DNA of 64,000 nt from Gerris lacustris (Eukaryota > Arthropoda > Insecta > Hemiptera > Gerridae). Position 1 is the first letter of the stretch. Each line of letters opens with the position of its first letter. The stretch covers positions 14,967,050 through 15,031,049 of the forward strand of contig OX578286.1 of NCBI GenBank assembly GCA_951217055.1, given 5' to 3'. This document shows, in pieces, positions 10,626 to 22,624 of this stretch. The notes under the pieces are model-generated. The model was not told the DNA's origin, made no database searches, and was given only the letters and a program-made list of their open reading frames with translations. The translations under genes were made by a program, and so were the position numbers.

Positions 10626-12555
10626 TTATCACCTCAAACAATCCCCGACAGACTGCTGTACCTAAACGAGAAGATGGACACAGAAGGTAACAACCTTAGA
10701 AATAAAGATGCTATGTTCTTTAAAAACAGTGCAGGAATTTAAGAAAAGGATGGGTACAGAAGAACTTAAATAACAGATAAATAACAATCTTTGGTCAGTA
10801 TCTTGGTGGAAAAAGCGATCATATCCGATTTCAATTAAATTTGGTTATATTTAGTATGGTGATATCTTGAGATGAAGTCAACATTTGATTAGAAATGTTG
10901 ACCAAAACATATTGACCATTCCGAATTTACCAAAAGTAACAGATGTACTGTAATTGCTCTGTTTTTGGTTATTTTACTATATTTTTAATGACTAATTTAC
11001 ACATTAATTGCTTTTTAAGGATTGGATTTTACTTTCTTACGAGCTAATATGATGAGTATTCCTGATTTTTGCTTGCTTACAGAAGGTAACGGAGGCATTG
11101 AGAAATTCTGAAGAACGAAATTAAATCACGATTCCAAATTCAAAATTTCCTCAAACTAAATTCATTTGAGACATCATAATTGATAAATTTTTGGACTCGA
11201 GTCTCTCGGTCTATAGGTCCGCCAACATTTTTTGTGAACGCCCATACTTTGAAAAAACTAATAGTCCGATTTTAATGAATTTGGACGGTATATGGAAGTT
11301 TGCTCTCAAATAGTCTCATCACTGCTTCCAGTCAGATGTTAAAATCCACCTCCATCTTATTTAATAAAACTAGAAAGTGACAGACAAATATTTTTGTTCA
11401 CTGTTTGACTTTAATAACAAAACACTTTTCTCATTGTTTACATTCTGATTAAATCCTTATCAAGAGTTCTTATCATATGATGAAAAGGCTTAACAAAGTG
11501 CTCCCTATAGAAAACAATGTAATGAAACTCAGTTATCAGATTAGTAATGATAAATAAACTCGAATCACAACGCAGTATTACAAGTCATCTAGAAAAATTA
11601 ATTAATTATTAATTTAGGATATTATTAAGTCACTGTGAAGACTTCATACGTAGTACCTTGAGATAAATGATAACAATGAAACGAATTATCAGAAAAGCGA
11701 GTCAAATGTGTATAAGTAAAATTAGAGTTATGACTTTGAACGCGGAACATGAAGACGAAATTAAAAAATGGAAAAGGAAGCTTAGAGATTTTGGATGAGT
11801 TTATAAACTTGGCTCATTGATGAATAAACAAAAATAATCAGTACGAAGAAGTAAGTAGATGAATAACGTAAGGTTTGAAAGCATTTAACATTTACAGATT
11901 CCCGATTGTAGCTCCCGCCCAGTACTGAGTTCGCACAGTCATACATTTTTAAACGCAAAATAAGTGACGTCAATAGAAATTCATAGACAAAAGACTGAAG
12001 TGTATGAAAGAGGGGTTGTGGACGTCAAAAACGTCCGGAATTGGAGTAATGAGTTTACAGCCGGCCGTAAGGAAATCCATGACGTAGAATAAGCGAGATT
12101 TTAGACTAGACGGCCGCAAAAGATTATAGCTTTCAAGGTTGACTATCCGTGAGCTGTCTTGTTTGGTCCCTGAAGTTATTTAATCCACTATTAGCAGGGT
12201 ATCGCCGGAAGTAGGAATATCGGAAGGTGTGCGCAAGAGTCCCACGAAAGCCCTCAGAAGGCCACAACGAGTAGAAACTTGCTGCGGTTTGTTCAGCGCT
12301 AGGCATATGAAGAAGACAACATTTAGGATACCATTGTTGCAGGTGATAAAAACCACGTAACAAGAATCAAAGCATTCAACTTCCTTCCTCCTAGCCGCAA
12401 AAAATCAAACAAACACGCACCACCACACGCAAAGTCGTGGCGGTGCGCTGCTATGACAATGGCATATAAAAACTGATACAGCTTCTAGAGAAATGCATCC
12501 ATCGAAAAAGCTACTATGTAGAGTAGCTTTAATGTGATGTAAAAAGTTTTAAAAT
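10626..12555. other. Gene-poor stretch with old repeat phrases
   Basis: At 10820-10860 and 11200-11300 there are phrases of the type CCGATTT(T)AAT.AAATTTGG and CCGATTTTAATGAATTTGG, shared with several repeat families in this window. A GC-richer patch (12,000-12,480) gives a 76-codon minus-strand frame (12133-12363) that I cannot identify. Confidence 0.45.
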
Positions 12556-12970
12556 TAAATGTTTCTTTATATTTTTACTTTCTCATACAAAGAGAAAGTA
12601 TTGTGAAGGCGCGAAAATTCTATTTTGATGGATTTACACGTTTTGAGGTCCACTGAGTCCAAAAAAGTGGTTTTTAAAAAAGTCTATGCAGACGTCTGGA
12701 ACCTAAACTACTGGACCGATTTTGATGACATTTGGCATACATGTTCAAAAAAAAGCATACCTCGAGTCGAAATCGAGAAATGAATTTTAGCTCCTTATTT
12801 GGGGACGTTACCCCCCAGAAACTCTGAAAAAATGTGAAAAAAAATATTTCTCGATAAAGGTTCTGACGATTGTGCTTAAAAAAATCTAAAATGTAGTCCA
12901 TTTAAATATATATCTAACGATATAAGCCGTTTTCCCGGAAAAAAACTAGTTTCCGAGATATTGACGAAAA
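12556..12970 (+). repeat. Dispersed repeat family A, copy 1
   Basis: It starts near the palindrome ACTTTCTCATACAAAGAGAA, then GGCGCGAAAATTCTATTTTG, GGATTTACACGTTTTGAGG, CTACTGGACCGATTTTGATG and TATAAGCCGTTTTCCCGG. The same order occurs in reverse at 42357-42740 and 43255-44635. No transposase is visible. It may be a non-autonomous DNA transposon or the tail of a longer element. Confidence 0.75.
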
Positions 12971-13371
12971 TAAATTAAATTTTGTTGAAAATTAAAAGCA
13001 AAAAAATAAACAACCACCTATTAAACACATTTTAAATAACATACTAGGCCTAATGTAGCTCTACCATTGAAGCGAGGGTATTACAATGAATATTGAGAAA
13101 ATAGAGTATCATCAAATAGAGTTGATAAAGAGTATGACTGTAAAGAAGAGTCTTGTAGCGGGGGAGCCACTCTGCGTAATTATGAACTCGTATATCAGAA
13201 AGTTTGTCTGAGTTTTCTTGGACCATTTTTTTTTAAATTATGGACACATTACTTTTGGGATTACCCTCGTATAAAAAATAAATTTCTTCAACTTACAGAC
13301 AAGAAACATTATACTTTATCTGGATGAACAGTAGAGTCACTATAGTTTGAGAAAAAAAACAAAAAAAAAAC
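12971..13371. other. No recognised feature
   Basis: AT-rich spacer between family A and the foldback element. Confidence 0.5.
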
Positions 13372-14030
13372 GCTTTTCCACTAAAGTTAGTTTATTGTGA
13401 ATAAAGGAAGACATTTATTCACTAAAGTAAGTTTATTGTGAATAAAGAAAGAGGTTTCTCCACTAAACAAAGTTTATTGTGAATAAAGAAAGACGTTTCT
13501 CCACTAAAGTAAGTTTATTGTGAATAAAGAAAAAGGTTCCTCCACTAAAGTAAGTTTATTGTGAATAAAGAAAGACGTTTCTCCACTAAAGTAACTTTAT
13601 TGTGAATAAAGAAAGACGTTTCTCCACTAAAGTAACTTTATTGTGAATAAAGAAAGACGTTTCTTCACTAAAGTAAGTTTATTGTGAATAAAGAAAGACG
13701 TTTCTCCACTAAAGTAAGTTTATTGTGAATAAAGAAAGACGTTTCTCCACTAAAGTAAGTTTATTGTGAATAAAGAAAGACGTTTCTCCACTAAAGTAAC
13801 TTTATTGTGAATAAAGGAAGACTTTTCTTCACCGAATTACCTTTATTGAGCAAAGCCGTCTTCCAACCACAAATGGTCATCTTCTGTATCAGTTTCAACT
13901 CCTTTCTGATATTATTCTCTTACACATTTCAACTTATCCCCCACCGGCACTGAAGATGACCGCTAATTATTGAAAGGTGGCTTTGTAATAATAAAGTTAC
14001 TTTAGTAGAGAGACGTCTTTCTTTGCTCTT
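13372..14030. mobile_element. Foldback element with internal 41-bp tandem array (family FB, second copy)
   Basis: A tandem array of a 41-bp unit fills the left part. The right end (about 13,990-14,030) holds one inverted unit (AAGTTACTTTAGTAGAGAGA). The paired motifs GGTCATCTTCTG (13873-13884) and CACTGAAGATGACC (13950-13963) lie between them in opposite orientation, each linked to a GGCTTTG phrase. This is the same design as 3163-3740. Confidence 0.75.
13374..13850 (+). repeat. Minisatellite, 41-bp unit, about 11-12 copies
   Basis: The unit is GTTTCTCCACTAAAGTAAGT followed by TTATTGTGAATAAAGAAAGAC. Adjacent GTGAATAAAG phrases are 41 bp apart (13561 and 13602). Copies are highly alike in the centre and more diverged at both edges, as expected for unequal exchange. 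Confidence 0.93.
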
Positions 14031-14616
14031 AATCATAATAATGAATTAAATAAAATAATTAGTGGAGCATGAATTACAAAAAAACAAAATTTACATGCTG
14101 TTTCTATAAATTTTAAATTTAAAAATCTGTTTCCTACAAATAAATATTAAATCTGTTTTATATTATAAATATTCAGATTAATTCATCTGTTTACGACAAT
14201 CATTTAATATAATTATATAATTTGAAACACTCTTTTTATCCCTTATATAACTACAGAATCGATTATAACTCAGTTTTTTTTTAATTTATATTATTAAGAG
14301 ATTTTAAATATTTAAATATTTTATTTATACTTTTTTTTTCATTTCAAATCCAAACAATTTAATATACATCAGGAAATTGCATTCCATTTTATTTACTTTA
14401 TCCCTCCTCTACAAATTGTCGATGATACAAACAAAAACGGATGATTTTGGAAACTATTCTTTACACATTTTATAATTATTTTACTAGATTCACACCCAAA
14501 TAATTCTTATTCCTTAACCTATTATATATTCTTATTATTATTACCACCATGTGAATACCATGAAAAATTCTTATCACTTGCTAAAATGTAAATTTGTATT
14601 TGAGTTAATCAATAAT
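14031..14616. other. AT-rich stretch without features
   Basis: Very AT-rich. No coding or repeat signal beyond simple sequence. Confidence 0.5.
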
Positions 14617-14644
14617 AATTTCAAGATAAAAAGAACTTTTTATA

Positions 14645-16707
14645 CAGGGTGTTCCGCATAAGTACCTACACCTACAGAGAAAAACCTATGAATCTACATC
14701 AAATTTCTGACCAAAAATGTCAAGTAACCATGCTACGGACCTTCGTTTTCGAGAGATATCGATATATCGATTTTTTTATTTAGGTAATGTTTTTAGCCAT
14801 AAACTACGTAATAAATAAAAATCTAAATAAGATAGAAAGATGCTGTTTGCAGCATCGTAAAGAGCATTAAATTTTCTTTAAAAAATCACTACTATTAGTA
14901 CTAAATACGTTTATAAACTTAGTGACAATTCAAGAAAAACATTAAAATTGGAAATTATATTGTGTTTATACAACTTGGAGCTTCCATAACTTCTATATTT
15001 TTATACCTATTGTAATGTTTAAAATGCTTAAAAAACTGCGCAATTTTTTAAGCTTTAATTCGATATAGCATTGTCTATAGTTTACGTAAGTTTTCTTAGA
15101 GAAATAGTAGAAAAACTATTAGGAAATCAACTTATTAAGTAACAGCTCTATGAATTTTCTGCAATTTTAAAATTAAAATTTGATTGTTTTCATTTCATAT
15201 GCTGGCGCGCGGTAGTGTCTGAAGAATAGCAAGGGGTCTGCCCGTGAGTATGCCAGGCAGTTCCAAACAGACGACATCTTTCCTATTACATTTTTCAAGT
15301 TATCGAAAGAAGATGCCGAACAATAGGCACTGTTGATTGGTTACTGATCCTAGGACCAGTATTAGAAGGGCTTCGGCTGTATTGGGAATTCCAGGGATTT
15401 AGATTTTTAGAATTTTGAAAAGAATTCAACTGTGCCTTCCATGACACTCCCGTCAAGGAGCTGACCATAGCTGACTTTAATGCGAGGGTGCTGCAGGGGT
15501 ATTGGATATTACAAAGAACTGTGTCACATTTTATTTTGTGGATAGACGAGTCCCCTCTTACAAGAGCTGGTGCTTATAATTTTCACAACACTCATACATG
15601 GGTTTATTGCAAATCCGCTTGTACCGAGGCCGCAACATTTTCAACCCCAGTTTTCTGTAAATGTGTGAGCTGGTATTATTGGTCTCAGAATAGTTGGACC
15701 TAATTTTCTTACGTCTTAGTTGGACACCTTAATGGTGAAATATTTTTAAACTTTTTAGAAAGTTAATTTATTGGGTTAATTGAGGGCTTACAACTTGATT
15801 TAAGAACCTGTAGTTGGATGGGTGTCCCATCCAACTGCTGTTAGATAGGATGGGTGGATGGGGGATCTAGTAAAAATTATTTTATACAGAACAATTGTGT
15901 ATACTATAGGGAAGAGCTGATTTATTTTTCTTTTCAAAATTGTACAAATCTAAATCCCTGGAATTCCCAATACAGCCGAAGCCCTTCTAATACTGGTCCG
16001 AGGAACAGTAACCAATCAACAGTGCCTGTTGTTCGGCATCTTCTTTCGATAACTTGAAAATTGTAATAGGAAAGATGTCGTCAGTTTGGAACTGCCTGGC
16101 ATACTCACTGGCAGACCCCTTGCTATTCTTCAGACACTACCGCGCGCAAGCATATGAAAAGAAAACAATCAAATTTTAATTTTAAAATTGCAGAAAATTC
16201 ATAGAGCTGTTACTTAATAAGTTGATTTCCTAATAGTTTTTCTACTATTTCTCTAAGAAAACTTACGTAAACTATAGACAATGCTATATCGAATTAAAGC
16301 TTAAAAAATTGCGCAGTTTTTTAAGCATTTTAAACATTACAATAGGTATAAAAATATAGAAGTTATGGAAGCTCCAAGTTGTATAAACATTTTATATAAT
16401 TTCCAATTTTAATATTTTTCTTGCATTATCACTAAGTTTATAAACGTATTGAGTACTAAAAAAAGTGATTTCTTAAAGAAAATGTAATGCTCTTTACGAT
16501 GCTGCAAACTGCATCTTTCTATCTTAATTAGATTTTTATTTATTACGCAGTTTATGGCAAAAAACATTACCTAAATAAAAAAATCGATTTATCGATATAT
16601 CTCGAAAACGATGGTCCGTAGGACCCAAGGTTACTTGACATTTTTGGTCAGAAATTTGATTTAGATTCATAGGTTTTTCTCTGTAGGTACTTATGCGGAA
16701 CACACTG
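14645..16707 (+). mobile_element. Tc1/mariner-type element with about 785-bp terminal inverted repeats
   Basis: The ends are CAGGGTGTTCCGCATAAGTA on the left and, in reverse complement, CAGTGTGTTCCGCATAAGTA on the right. TA dinucleotides flank both (14643-14644, 16708-16709). The arms run about 14645-15425 and 15930-16707 and stay closely complementary throughout. The loop of about 500 bp holds a broken transposase piece. The sister repeat at 54 kb shows the same site without the element and with a single TA, confirming the boundaries and target duplication. Confidence 0.93.
15425..15840 (+). pseudogene. Mariner-like transposase middle fragment
   Basis: The frame at 15488-15703 reads VLQGYWILQRTVSHF, then ILWIDESPLTRAGAYNFHNT and HTWVYCKSAC. 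This matches the insect transposase pattern FCxWxLxxxxxxPxFxxxIxFTDESxFTRxGxxNxHNxHxW, and the D of IDES is the expected first catalytic aspartate. After the stop, another frame gives NGEIFLNFLE and LIGLIEGLQLDLR, matching the LxGExYLxFL stretch further on. The N-terminal DNA-binding part and the later catalytic residues are absent, so it is dead. Confidence 0.8.
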
Positions 16708-17275
16708 TATACTACGTTTTTAAATTTTCTGTTGAATCATATGTAATGTTGATAAAATAATTGTTATTGTTATATAATATAATGTTAGTGGAAAAAAATA
16801 ACTCAGAATTTATTTACTTCACATAGACAACCATCTAGAGTATTCTAGAGAGCTGATCTTAAATCTATAAAAGGACAAATCTTTGTACGGATCTCACCAA
16901 CACCAAATCTAAACCGTGGCCATCGATGTGCCTCCGTGTAGGGGACGATAAGAGAAGAAAAATGAGTTCGCTGTCATTCAATGTTTATCTTTTAATAAAA
17001 AATCCCAAATTTGAAACCCGTTAAAATGAAGATTGTAAATATGGGATAAGTCAAAACAAATAAAATAACTTGCGGATTTTTTCCGAACTAACTCTCCATA
17101 CAGCAAAATTTGCTGAAAACGAATTAAATTCTGCTGAAAGTATTAAAATAATGCATTGTCATCGTGTTCTGTGCTATTCTAAAAGTTTCAAATGCCTAGC
17201 TATTCGGGAAGTTACTTAAAAATTGATTGCAAGATACAAACAAACAAACAAGAAAGCAAGCTAATAAAAACCTAG

Positions 17276-18646
17276 TAAAAAATTAATAATAATAAAAAAT
17301 ATGACAACAAATGTAGTAAATAAATAATGATACTAAATGAAATGGATTGTTTATTTTTAGTCGGTTTGGAAGTCGTTATGGCTTCGGGGGGGGGGGGGGG
17401 GGGGGGGGTATGAGTAACTCTATCAGGCCTTGGAAGATCAACAAGTTGCTCCAGTGAACTAAAAAATTCTTAAACCCTACTAAAGTTTAACTGCAAATTA
17501 CCAACGAAACAAATAAAAAAACACCTATTACATCCGACTAAAAGAATCGGGAATTCACAAAGCAAGAACGGAATCTAAAGACTTTATTATAATAGTGCCA
17601 CCTGTAACTTAGACCTAGTTTAATAACTATAATTTATCAACCAAAGCATGACTGACAGCAACAAGTAGCTACCTATCTACAAACTGTATAAATCTAACCA
17701 CAAAATTATTATAAATTAGTTACAAAGTGCACATTAATCGACTATACTATAAAATTGATAAAAGAATCAGTTAAATTGAAAATTTAAATAAAACTGAAAA
17801 TAGTGAAATGAAAATGAAAGTGGCGACAAAAGTGGAGAGGAGAGCAACAATTCTTAATTCATACTGAAGCGACATATTAGGGAGTACAGTATATAAAGAC
17901 TCTTTGTTAATAATATATAAGTGGGGTCTACCTTCCTATTCGCTTCGCCACTTGCACCTAAGGCTGTAGTCACGCAGCCACTACCAAACGAATTTACAGC
18001 TTGGGGTGCTATGCGCCCCTACCCTACGTGGAGGTCAAGATGGGGGACACGACAATATTAATAATTTATTGCGGAATGAATACCGTTTAAATTGATAAAT
18101 AAAAAAAAAAGAACGACAACTTAATACTAACTCTCAAAAACATTATTAGGAATAAAGATAATGAACGCTATCATGTTTATCATTTACCTTATAAAATATA
18201 AAAAATCAACTAAATAATTTTCAACTTTATTGATTTCAGAATTATAAATAAAACAACTATTAAAGAAAAGCATAATGAAATTGCGCAAATCGCAATAACA
18301 TGTACAAATTGATATGGTTTTTTTTTGGACCGAAAATACGGTATAGTTACTTGTACTCGAACCCATGTCCTTGAGGCTGAAGTCGAATGAACTACCGTGG
18401 AGCCAGGAATGTAGATGATGTTTTTGAGTCACAATTGAACATTTTGTAATAAATTATACCATATTATTTTATGAATATAACTCGTATTTAACTTAGCAAC
18501 TTTTTTTATTTGATTTACATGATATTGTTTCTATCCAACTCACCTATGATACATACGTATTCGTTTTAAGCATTAATAATACAAGACAGTAACTTCAGCG
18601 CATATATTTTAAACTCACACATTTATAAAATTAAAAAAAAAAATAA
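17276..18646. other. Gene-poor stretch with a poly-G run
   Basis: It holds a run of 23 G at 17386-17408. 17925-18050 is less AT-rich (GTGGGGTCTACCTTCC onward) and open in one plus frame, but it encodes nothing I recognise. Confidence 0.5.
17386..17408 (+). repeat. Run of 23 G
   Basis: An uninterrupted G tract in AT-rich DNA, not at a recognised element end. Its true length may be uncertain in the assembly. Confidence 0.9.
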
Positions 18647-20178
18647 GTGGTGTGTCGCGGGACACCCGGTAGGAACGAAGTTCCTTACAGTTTTCATTAA
18701 ATATCAATTATAAAATCTCACTGCTAAGTACGTATACATTGCTAACTACTTATACATGGCGGAGTTAGAAAAGAGACAAAATTAAAAGTAACGAACTGTT
18801 TGTACCTAGCAGAGTTAAGGCAAAATTAAAAGAAAATCATTATTTGTGTCATTAAAGTAAGCGTCTTACAATAAATATACATATATTGAATATAAGCAAA
18901 AAGTTTATAGTTAAAGAGTATGTTTGTTAAAGGATGTTGGATTAAAATAGGACTGTTTTATACCTACCCGGCCTATTAATTTTAAATATTATAAAATATA
19001 TCTCTTCCCTACTCTAAAGCTTCTGCTTGTATCCGGTTGAAATTTTACATACCTGTTTCAATTGTACTTTAGACAATGTGTAAGAAGTTTCATTAAAATC
19101 GTTATACGTTAGAACGGAAGACATCGGTAAAAAAGTTGTTTTGTTTATTTTAAACTTTGTTCCACTTTAATAAATTTAGCGATCTTTATCTTTTCATAAC
19201 AGTGTCGGTGTTCGTTTTACTAAAAAAAGTATTTTAAAAAGTTGTTTGTCTCATTAAATAGATGATGTTAGAATTTGTTCTTGGATTAATTACGCAGTAT
19301 TATAATAATATACCTAATATATTGAAATAAGCGTCAGCACAGATCAATTTTACTTTTAACAAGACCGTGATTATATTTTCAATAGGTTTGTTCCAACCCC
19401 GCTATTTGTACCGTCCTTTGTATCGTCCCGTGATCGTTCGAGAATCTTTTAGGACAGGTTTTATACGCATGCGCTAGCATTGTACTGTAATAAAATCATG
19501 CCAGGTTGGAACGAGTTTAGGACTATTATTCGCACTGTATTAAAAACATTAAGGAAACCTAACAGTTAGGAAACCTTCCTGTTGATATTTGTAATTATTG
19601 ACATAACTGCGCATGTCATACAAACCAGTACATGGTATTGTCAGAGGATCGTTGGGACCGTACAGTGAACGGTTCGCAAACGATCCCTGCCGGGGTTGGA
19701 ACAGTTTCGTGTACGGTACGAAACACTGTCCCAAGTCAGCTTGGAACGGCTTTTATCTACTGCGCATGCTTGTGACGATCCCGCGGACGGTACAATGCTC
19801 GGTTGGAACAAACCTTATATTTACACAACCAAGTGACATTTTGACATATATAACAAAAATAAACAAAACAAGTCAAGGAACAGGTTTCCTTAATAACATT
19901 TTTTTCCCCGTATTTTTGAAGCTTAAGTTTACGCGAGCGTTGCGCGTGAACGCTTGGGCGGATAACGATTTCCAACGAACTCAGCCTGGGCATTGGTAAA
20001 ATGAACATGTGTACCAAATTTCAACTAACTCGGTGGTCTTTTACTCAAGTTATCGTCATCGGTACGGATTTCGTGACGGTTTTGCGTGACTGTGATTTTG
20101 TGACGGTGATTTTGGTCGTTTTTTTCGGATTCTCTCCCGGGCTCCAGAACGTGCCATAAGGAACTTCGTTCCAAAATA
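18647..20178 (+). mobile_element. Dispersed repeat family D, copy 1
   Basis: It begins GTGTCGCGGGACACCCGGTA, then GGAACGAAGTTCC, and ends CCGGGCTCCAGAACGTGCCA, then TAAGGAACTTCGTTCC. The palindrome GGAACGAAGTTCC therefore sits at both ends. The tail contains CGTTGCGCGTGAACGCTTGG and GTGACGGTGATTTTGGTCG. Copies 2 (22625-23807) and 3 (24653-25392, reversed) share this order. The 86-128-codon frames here do not look like genes. Superfamily not determined. Confidence 0.8.
19385..19814. mobile_element. 430-bp TIR element nested in family D copy 1
   Basis: The ends are GGTTTGTTCCAACC and GGTTGGAACAAACC, perfectly inverted. The sister copy 2 lacks this segment: its sequence runs straight from GACCGTGATTATATTTTCGA into ACCAAGTGACATTTTGAC. 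The target duplication cannot be fixed, because a short ATA or TTA is all that fits. No coding capacity, so MITE-like. Confidence 0.85.
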
Positions 20179-21440
20179 TTTTGCATACATAAATAAAAAA
20201 TACTTGTGAAAATGAACAAGTGCGTAAGACCAGTGTCAGAAACAAGTCAAACAAGTTGTTTGAACAAATATAAAAACAACTAACTGTCCCTGCTGAAACT
20301 GTTTTACAATTAAAGAAAAACAAATAAAAATTGGAAGTTGGAAATTTTAAAGTCAAATATCTTGTGAATGGGATTCTGTAGAAACACGCGGTTATGCTAA
20401 TCTTTTAGGTCAAGCCGTCATTTTTAAAAAAAATATATATATTGTGACAGGAAAATAGGAAGTAAAAAGTCCATAATATATTCTGTTATACGTATAACAG
20501 ATTCAGATTCTCAACAGATTGAAGTCGCCATTCCATTTACACATAATTATTCCATTTAACATTGCTGTATAACTGTTTTACCTGAAATCATTAGTTATAT
20601 AATAGTACGTATATAACTTATGTAAGAACAAATATATAAAACTATGGCTAATAAGTGATTCCTCGTATCTTTCCAATGATAGGGTTACAGGAGGAACAAA
20701 AAACTATTTAAAAAAATAAATTTACTTTAACTGACTAAGTTTTTTACGAGTTTTATAAATTTGTATAATATGTAACCCTTCTGAAACATTGGTAACTGTC
20801 AAATTATAACAGTTGATAAAATAATGTAGTTACGAGTTCTCACTATGTCACTTCTTTAATAAAGTGAACACATAAGAGGTCTCACTTACGAATTAGCAGC
20901 TCAGTTATGAGGTGTCACAACTAGCCTTCACCAAAACACGTACGAGGTGTAGTTACAAGCTATCACATTACAAATAGTTTGCGAATCTGATACGAGATGT
21001 CACGACTGGCCATTTCCTATGTGATGGAATTTTTTTTCACTCACGAGATCTCACATGTACTTGCAGACAAGCCTCCCGAGCCAAAAAAAATGAAAACCTC
21101 AAAATCATCATTTTGGTAGTTTCGAGATATCACTTATTAGCCATCGAAAAGTTGGTTATGTTTATGTTCTTTATAGGTTGCTCTATTCTTGGAGGTACCT
21201 AAATTCGACACATAATATAACTATATTCATCATTTATCATCCTCCTGGTCAAAATACAGGCATGGTTTTATCCCCTATTGCGCACTCTATTTCAAGATTG
21301 TGGCCTATAATGTGCTACTTTTAAGGTCAAAATCCACATAATTACCTATTATTTACCATATCTCAGAAACCACTACACCATTAGATTTCAGGTAAGAAAT
21401 TATTTTTAGATCAGCTATTTTTGTGAAAAGCTAAAATATT
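20179..21440. other. Gene-poor stretch with a recurring GAG-TCAC motif
   Basis: Between 20829 and 21135 the motif WNGAGRTNTCAC occurs about seven times at irregular 35-80-bp intervals (near 20831, 20872, 20910, 20943, 20993, 21043 and 21122). No reading frame was recognised. Confidence 0.45.
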
Positions 21441-21488
21441 TTTATGGTTGGATATGTCCAACCATAATATTATGTGTGTTGTTATATG

Positions 21489-21522
21489 GTGTGTCCAGCT
21501 TATGAGGTAGCTGGACACACCC
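21489..21522. repeat. Perfect 13-bp hairpin
   Basis: GGTGTGTCCAGCT and AGCTGGACACACC pair around an 8-base loop. A smaller palindrome, GGTTGGATATGTCCAACC, lies just upstream (about 21446-21463). Likely the core of a small foldback repeat. Confidence 0.75.
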
Positions 21523-22154
21523 TGATATTTGGATATGTGTTACTCCTTATGATATAAATAAGTTTGTGAGAGAATTTTATACTCGCAGGCTTTAAATTCT
21601 AGATTGCGGGCATATAAATAATTTTTTCTACAGTTAACCGATAAAGTGGTTGTAATCGCACTCAACATAGTACGCAAATCAGCAGATTCCGCACTCCAGT
21701 GTTCCAACTTACGAACATAAAGAACTTATATCTAAACAAAGATTAAATAATCCAAATTATAATAATAATAACAATGACAGCTAAAGGTTATTTTGTAACT
21801 AACTATACATGATTAAACACTGTATATCAAATATAAAAATTGTATAATATAAAAAAGTAAAGATAGACAATCTAAAAAAAAAAAAAAAAATGAATCAATT
21901 GTGATGAGTAAGTGTTATGATCAAAAATAATAACAGCGCTTGGTCAGGTTTGCAGAATTAGGCAAAAAAAAAGGCAACACTGGCTATAAACAGAACAGCT
22001 GATTTAGTTGATATTGCAAAATGTTTTTCTTCTTCTTTTTGTACATAAATTTTAAAGCGATTATAAAGTTGTTTTTGTTACATGTTGATGAACACTATTA
22101 TTTTATATATTTTATTTACATATTAAAAACTATACTGTAAGAAAAATTGAATGT

Positions 22155-22265
22155 GCTACTCGAGCTGAAAGTGCCTTTGCTGCACTTGAGAAACCTTTTC
22201 GCCCTCGCTTGCGGCTCGTGCTTAAATATTTCTCTCGAGTCCAGCAAAGTGCCACTTTGCACAAT
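22155..22265. repeat. Short imperfect palindrome
   Basis: AAAGTGCCTTTGCTG.ACTYGAG on the left pairs with CTCGAGTCCAGCAAAGTGCC on the right around about 50 bp. MITE-like, with no coding potential. Confidence 0.6.
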
Positions 22266-22624
22266 AGTTGTACAAATAACTACTACAGTCTAATGTAGTC
22301 TGATGTAGACTCCGATAAGAAAGGATTTTTTTTATACGTCATTAACATGTATTACGCCAAGTAATTAAGTGTATTATTTTTATTTTTCAGCTCTATCTTT
22401 TTTAAACTATTTGGAGTTGACCTCAGACTATGAAATTTGGAAATGAGTCACGTATTACTGATGTAAGCAAAATCTATACAAAAATGCAATCTGCGAATTC
22501 AAGAAGAAATTATCTTTGAAACAGTGTCTACTGTTTCAAAAAAAAAAGTAGGGAATATACTTCCATTAATGCATAATACCAGAAAATAGCATGTTTTTGA
22601 TCCACCATTTTAATAAATACGTAT

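Larger units (their letters stand above)
14617..17275 (+). repeat. Dispersed repeat family C, copy 1, interrupted
   Basis: 14617-14644 plus 16708-17275 together match the reverse complement of about 54055-54680. Shared landmarks are TTTCAAGATAAAAAGAACTT, TACTACGTTTTTAAATT, GAGCTGATCTTAAA.CTATAA, AACACCAAATCTAAACCGTG, and GAAAGCAAGCTAATAAAAAC. The 2063-bp insertion at 14645-16707 splits it. This copy also carries an extra duplication of TCTAGAG near 16833-16850. The repeat type is unknown. Confidence 0.85.

Noticed and set aside
12133..12363. A 76-codon minus-strand frame in a GC-richer patch, possible exon
   Set aside because: No recognised domain, no convincing splice context and no second line of evidence. 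Left as unassigned.
19613..19999. A 128-codon plus frame in family D copy 1
   Set aside because: It runs across the edge of the nested 430-bp TIR element into family D, and the other copies do not preserve it.
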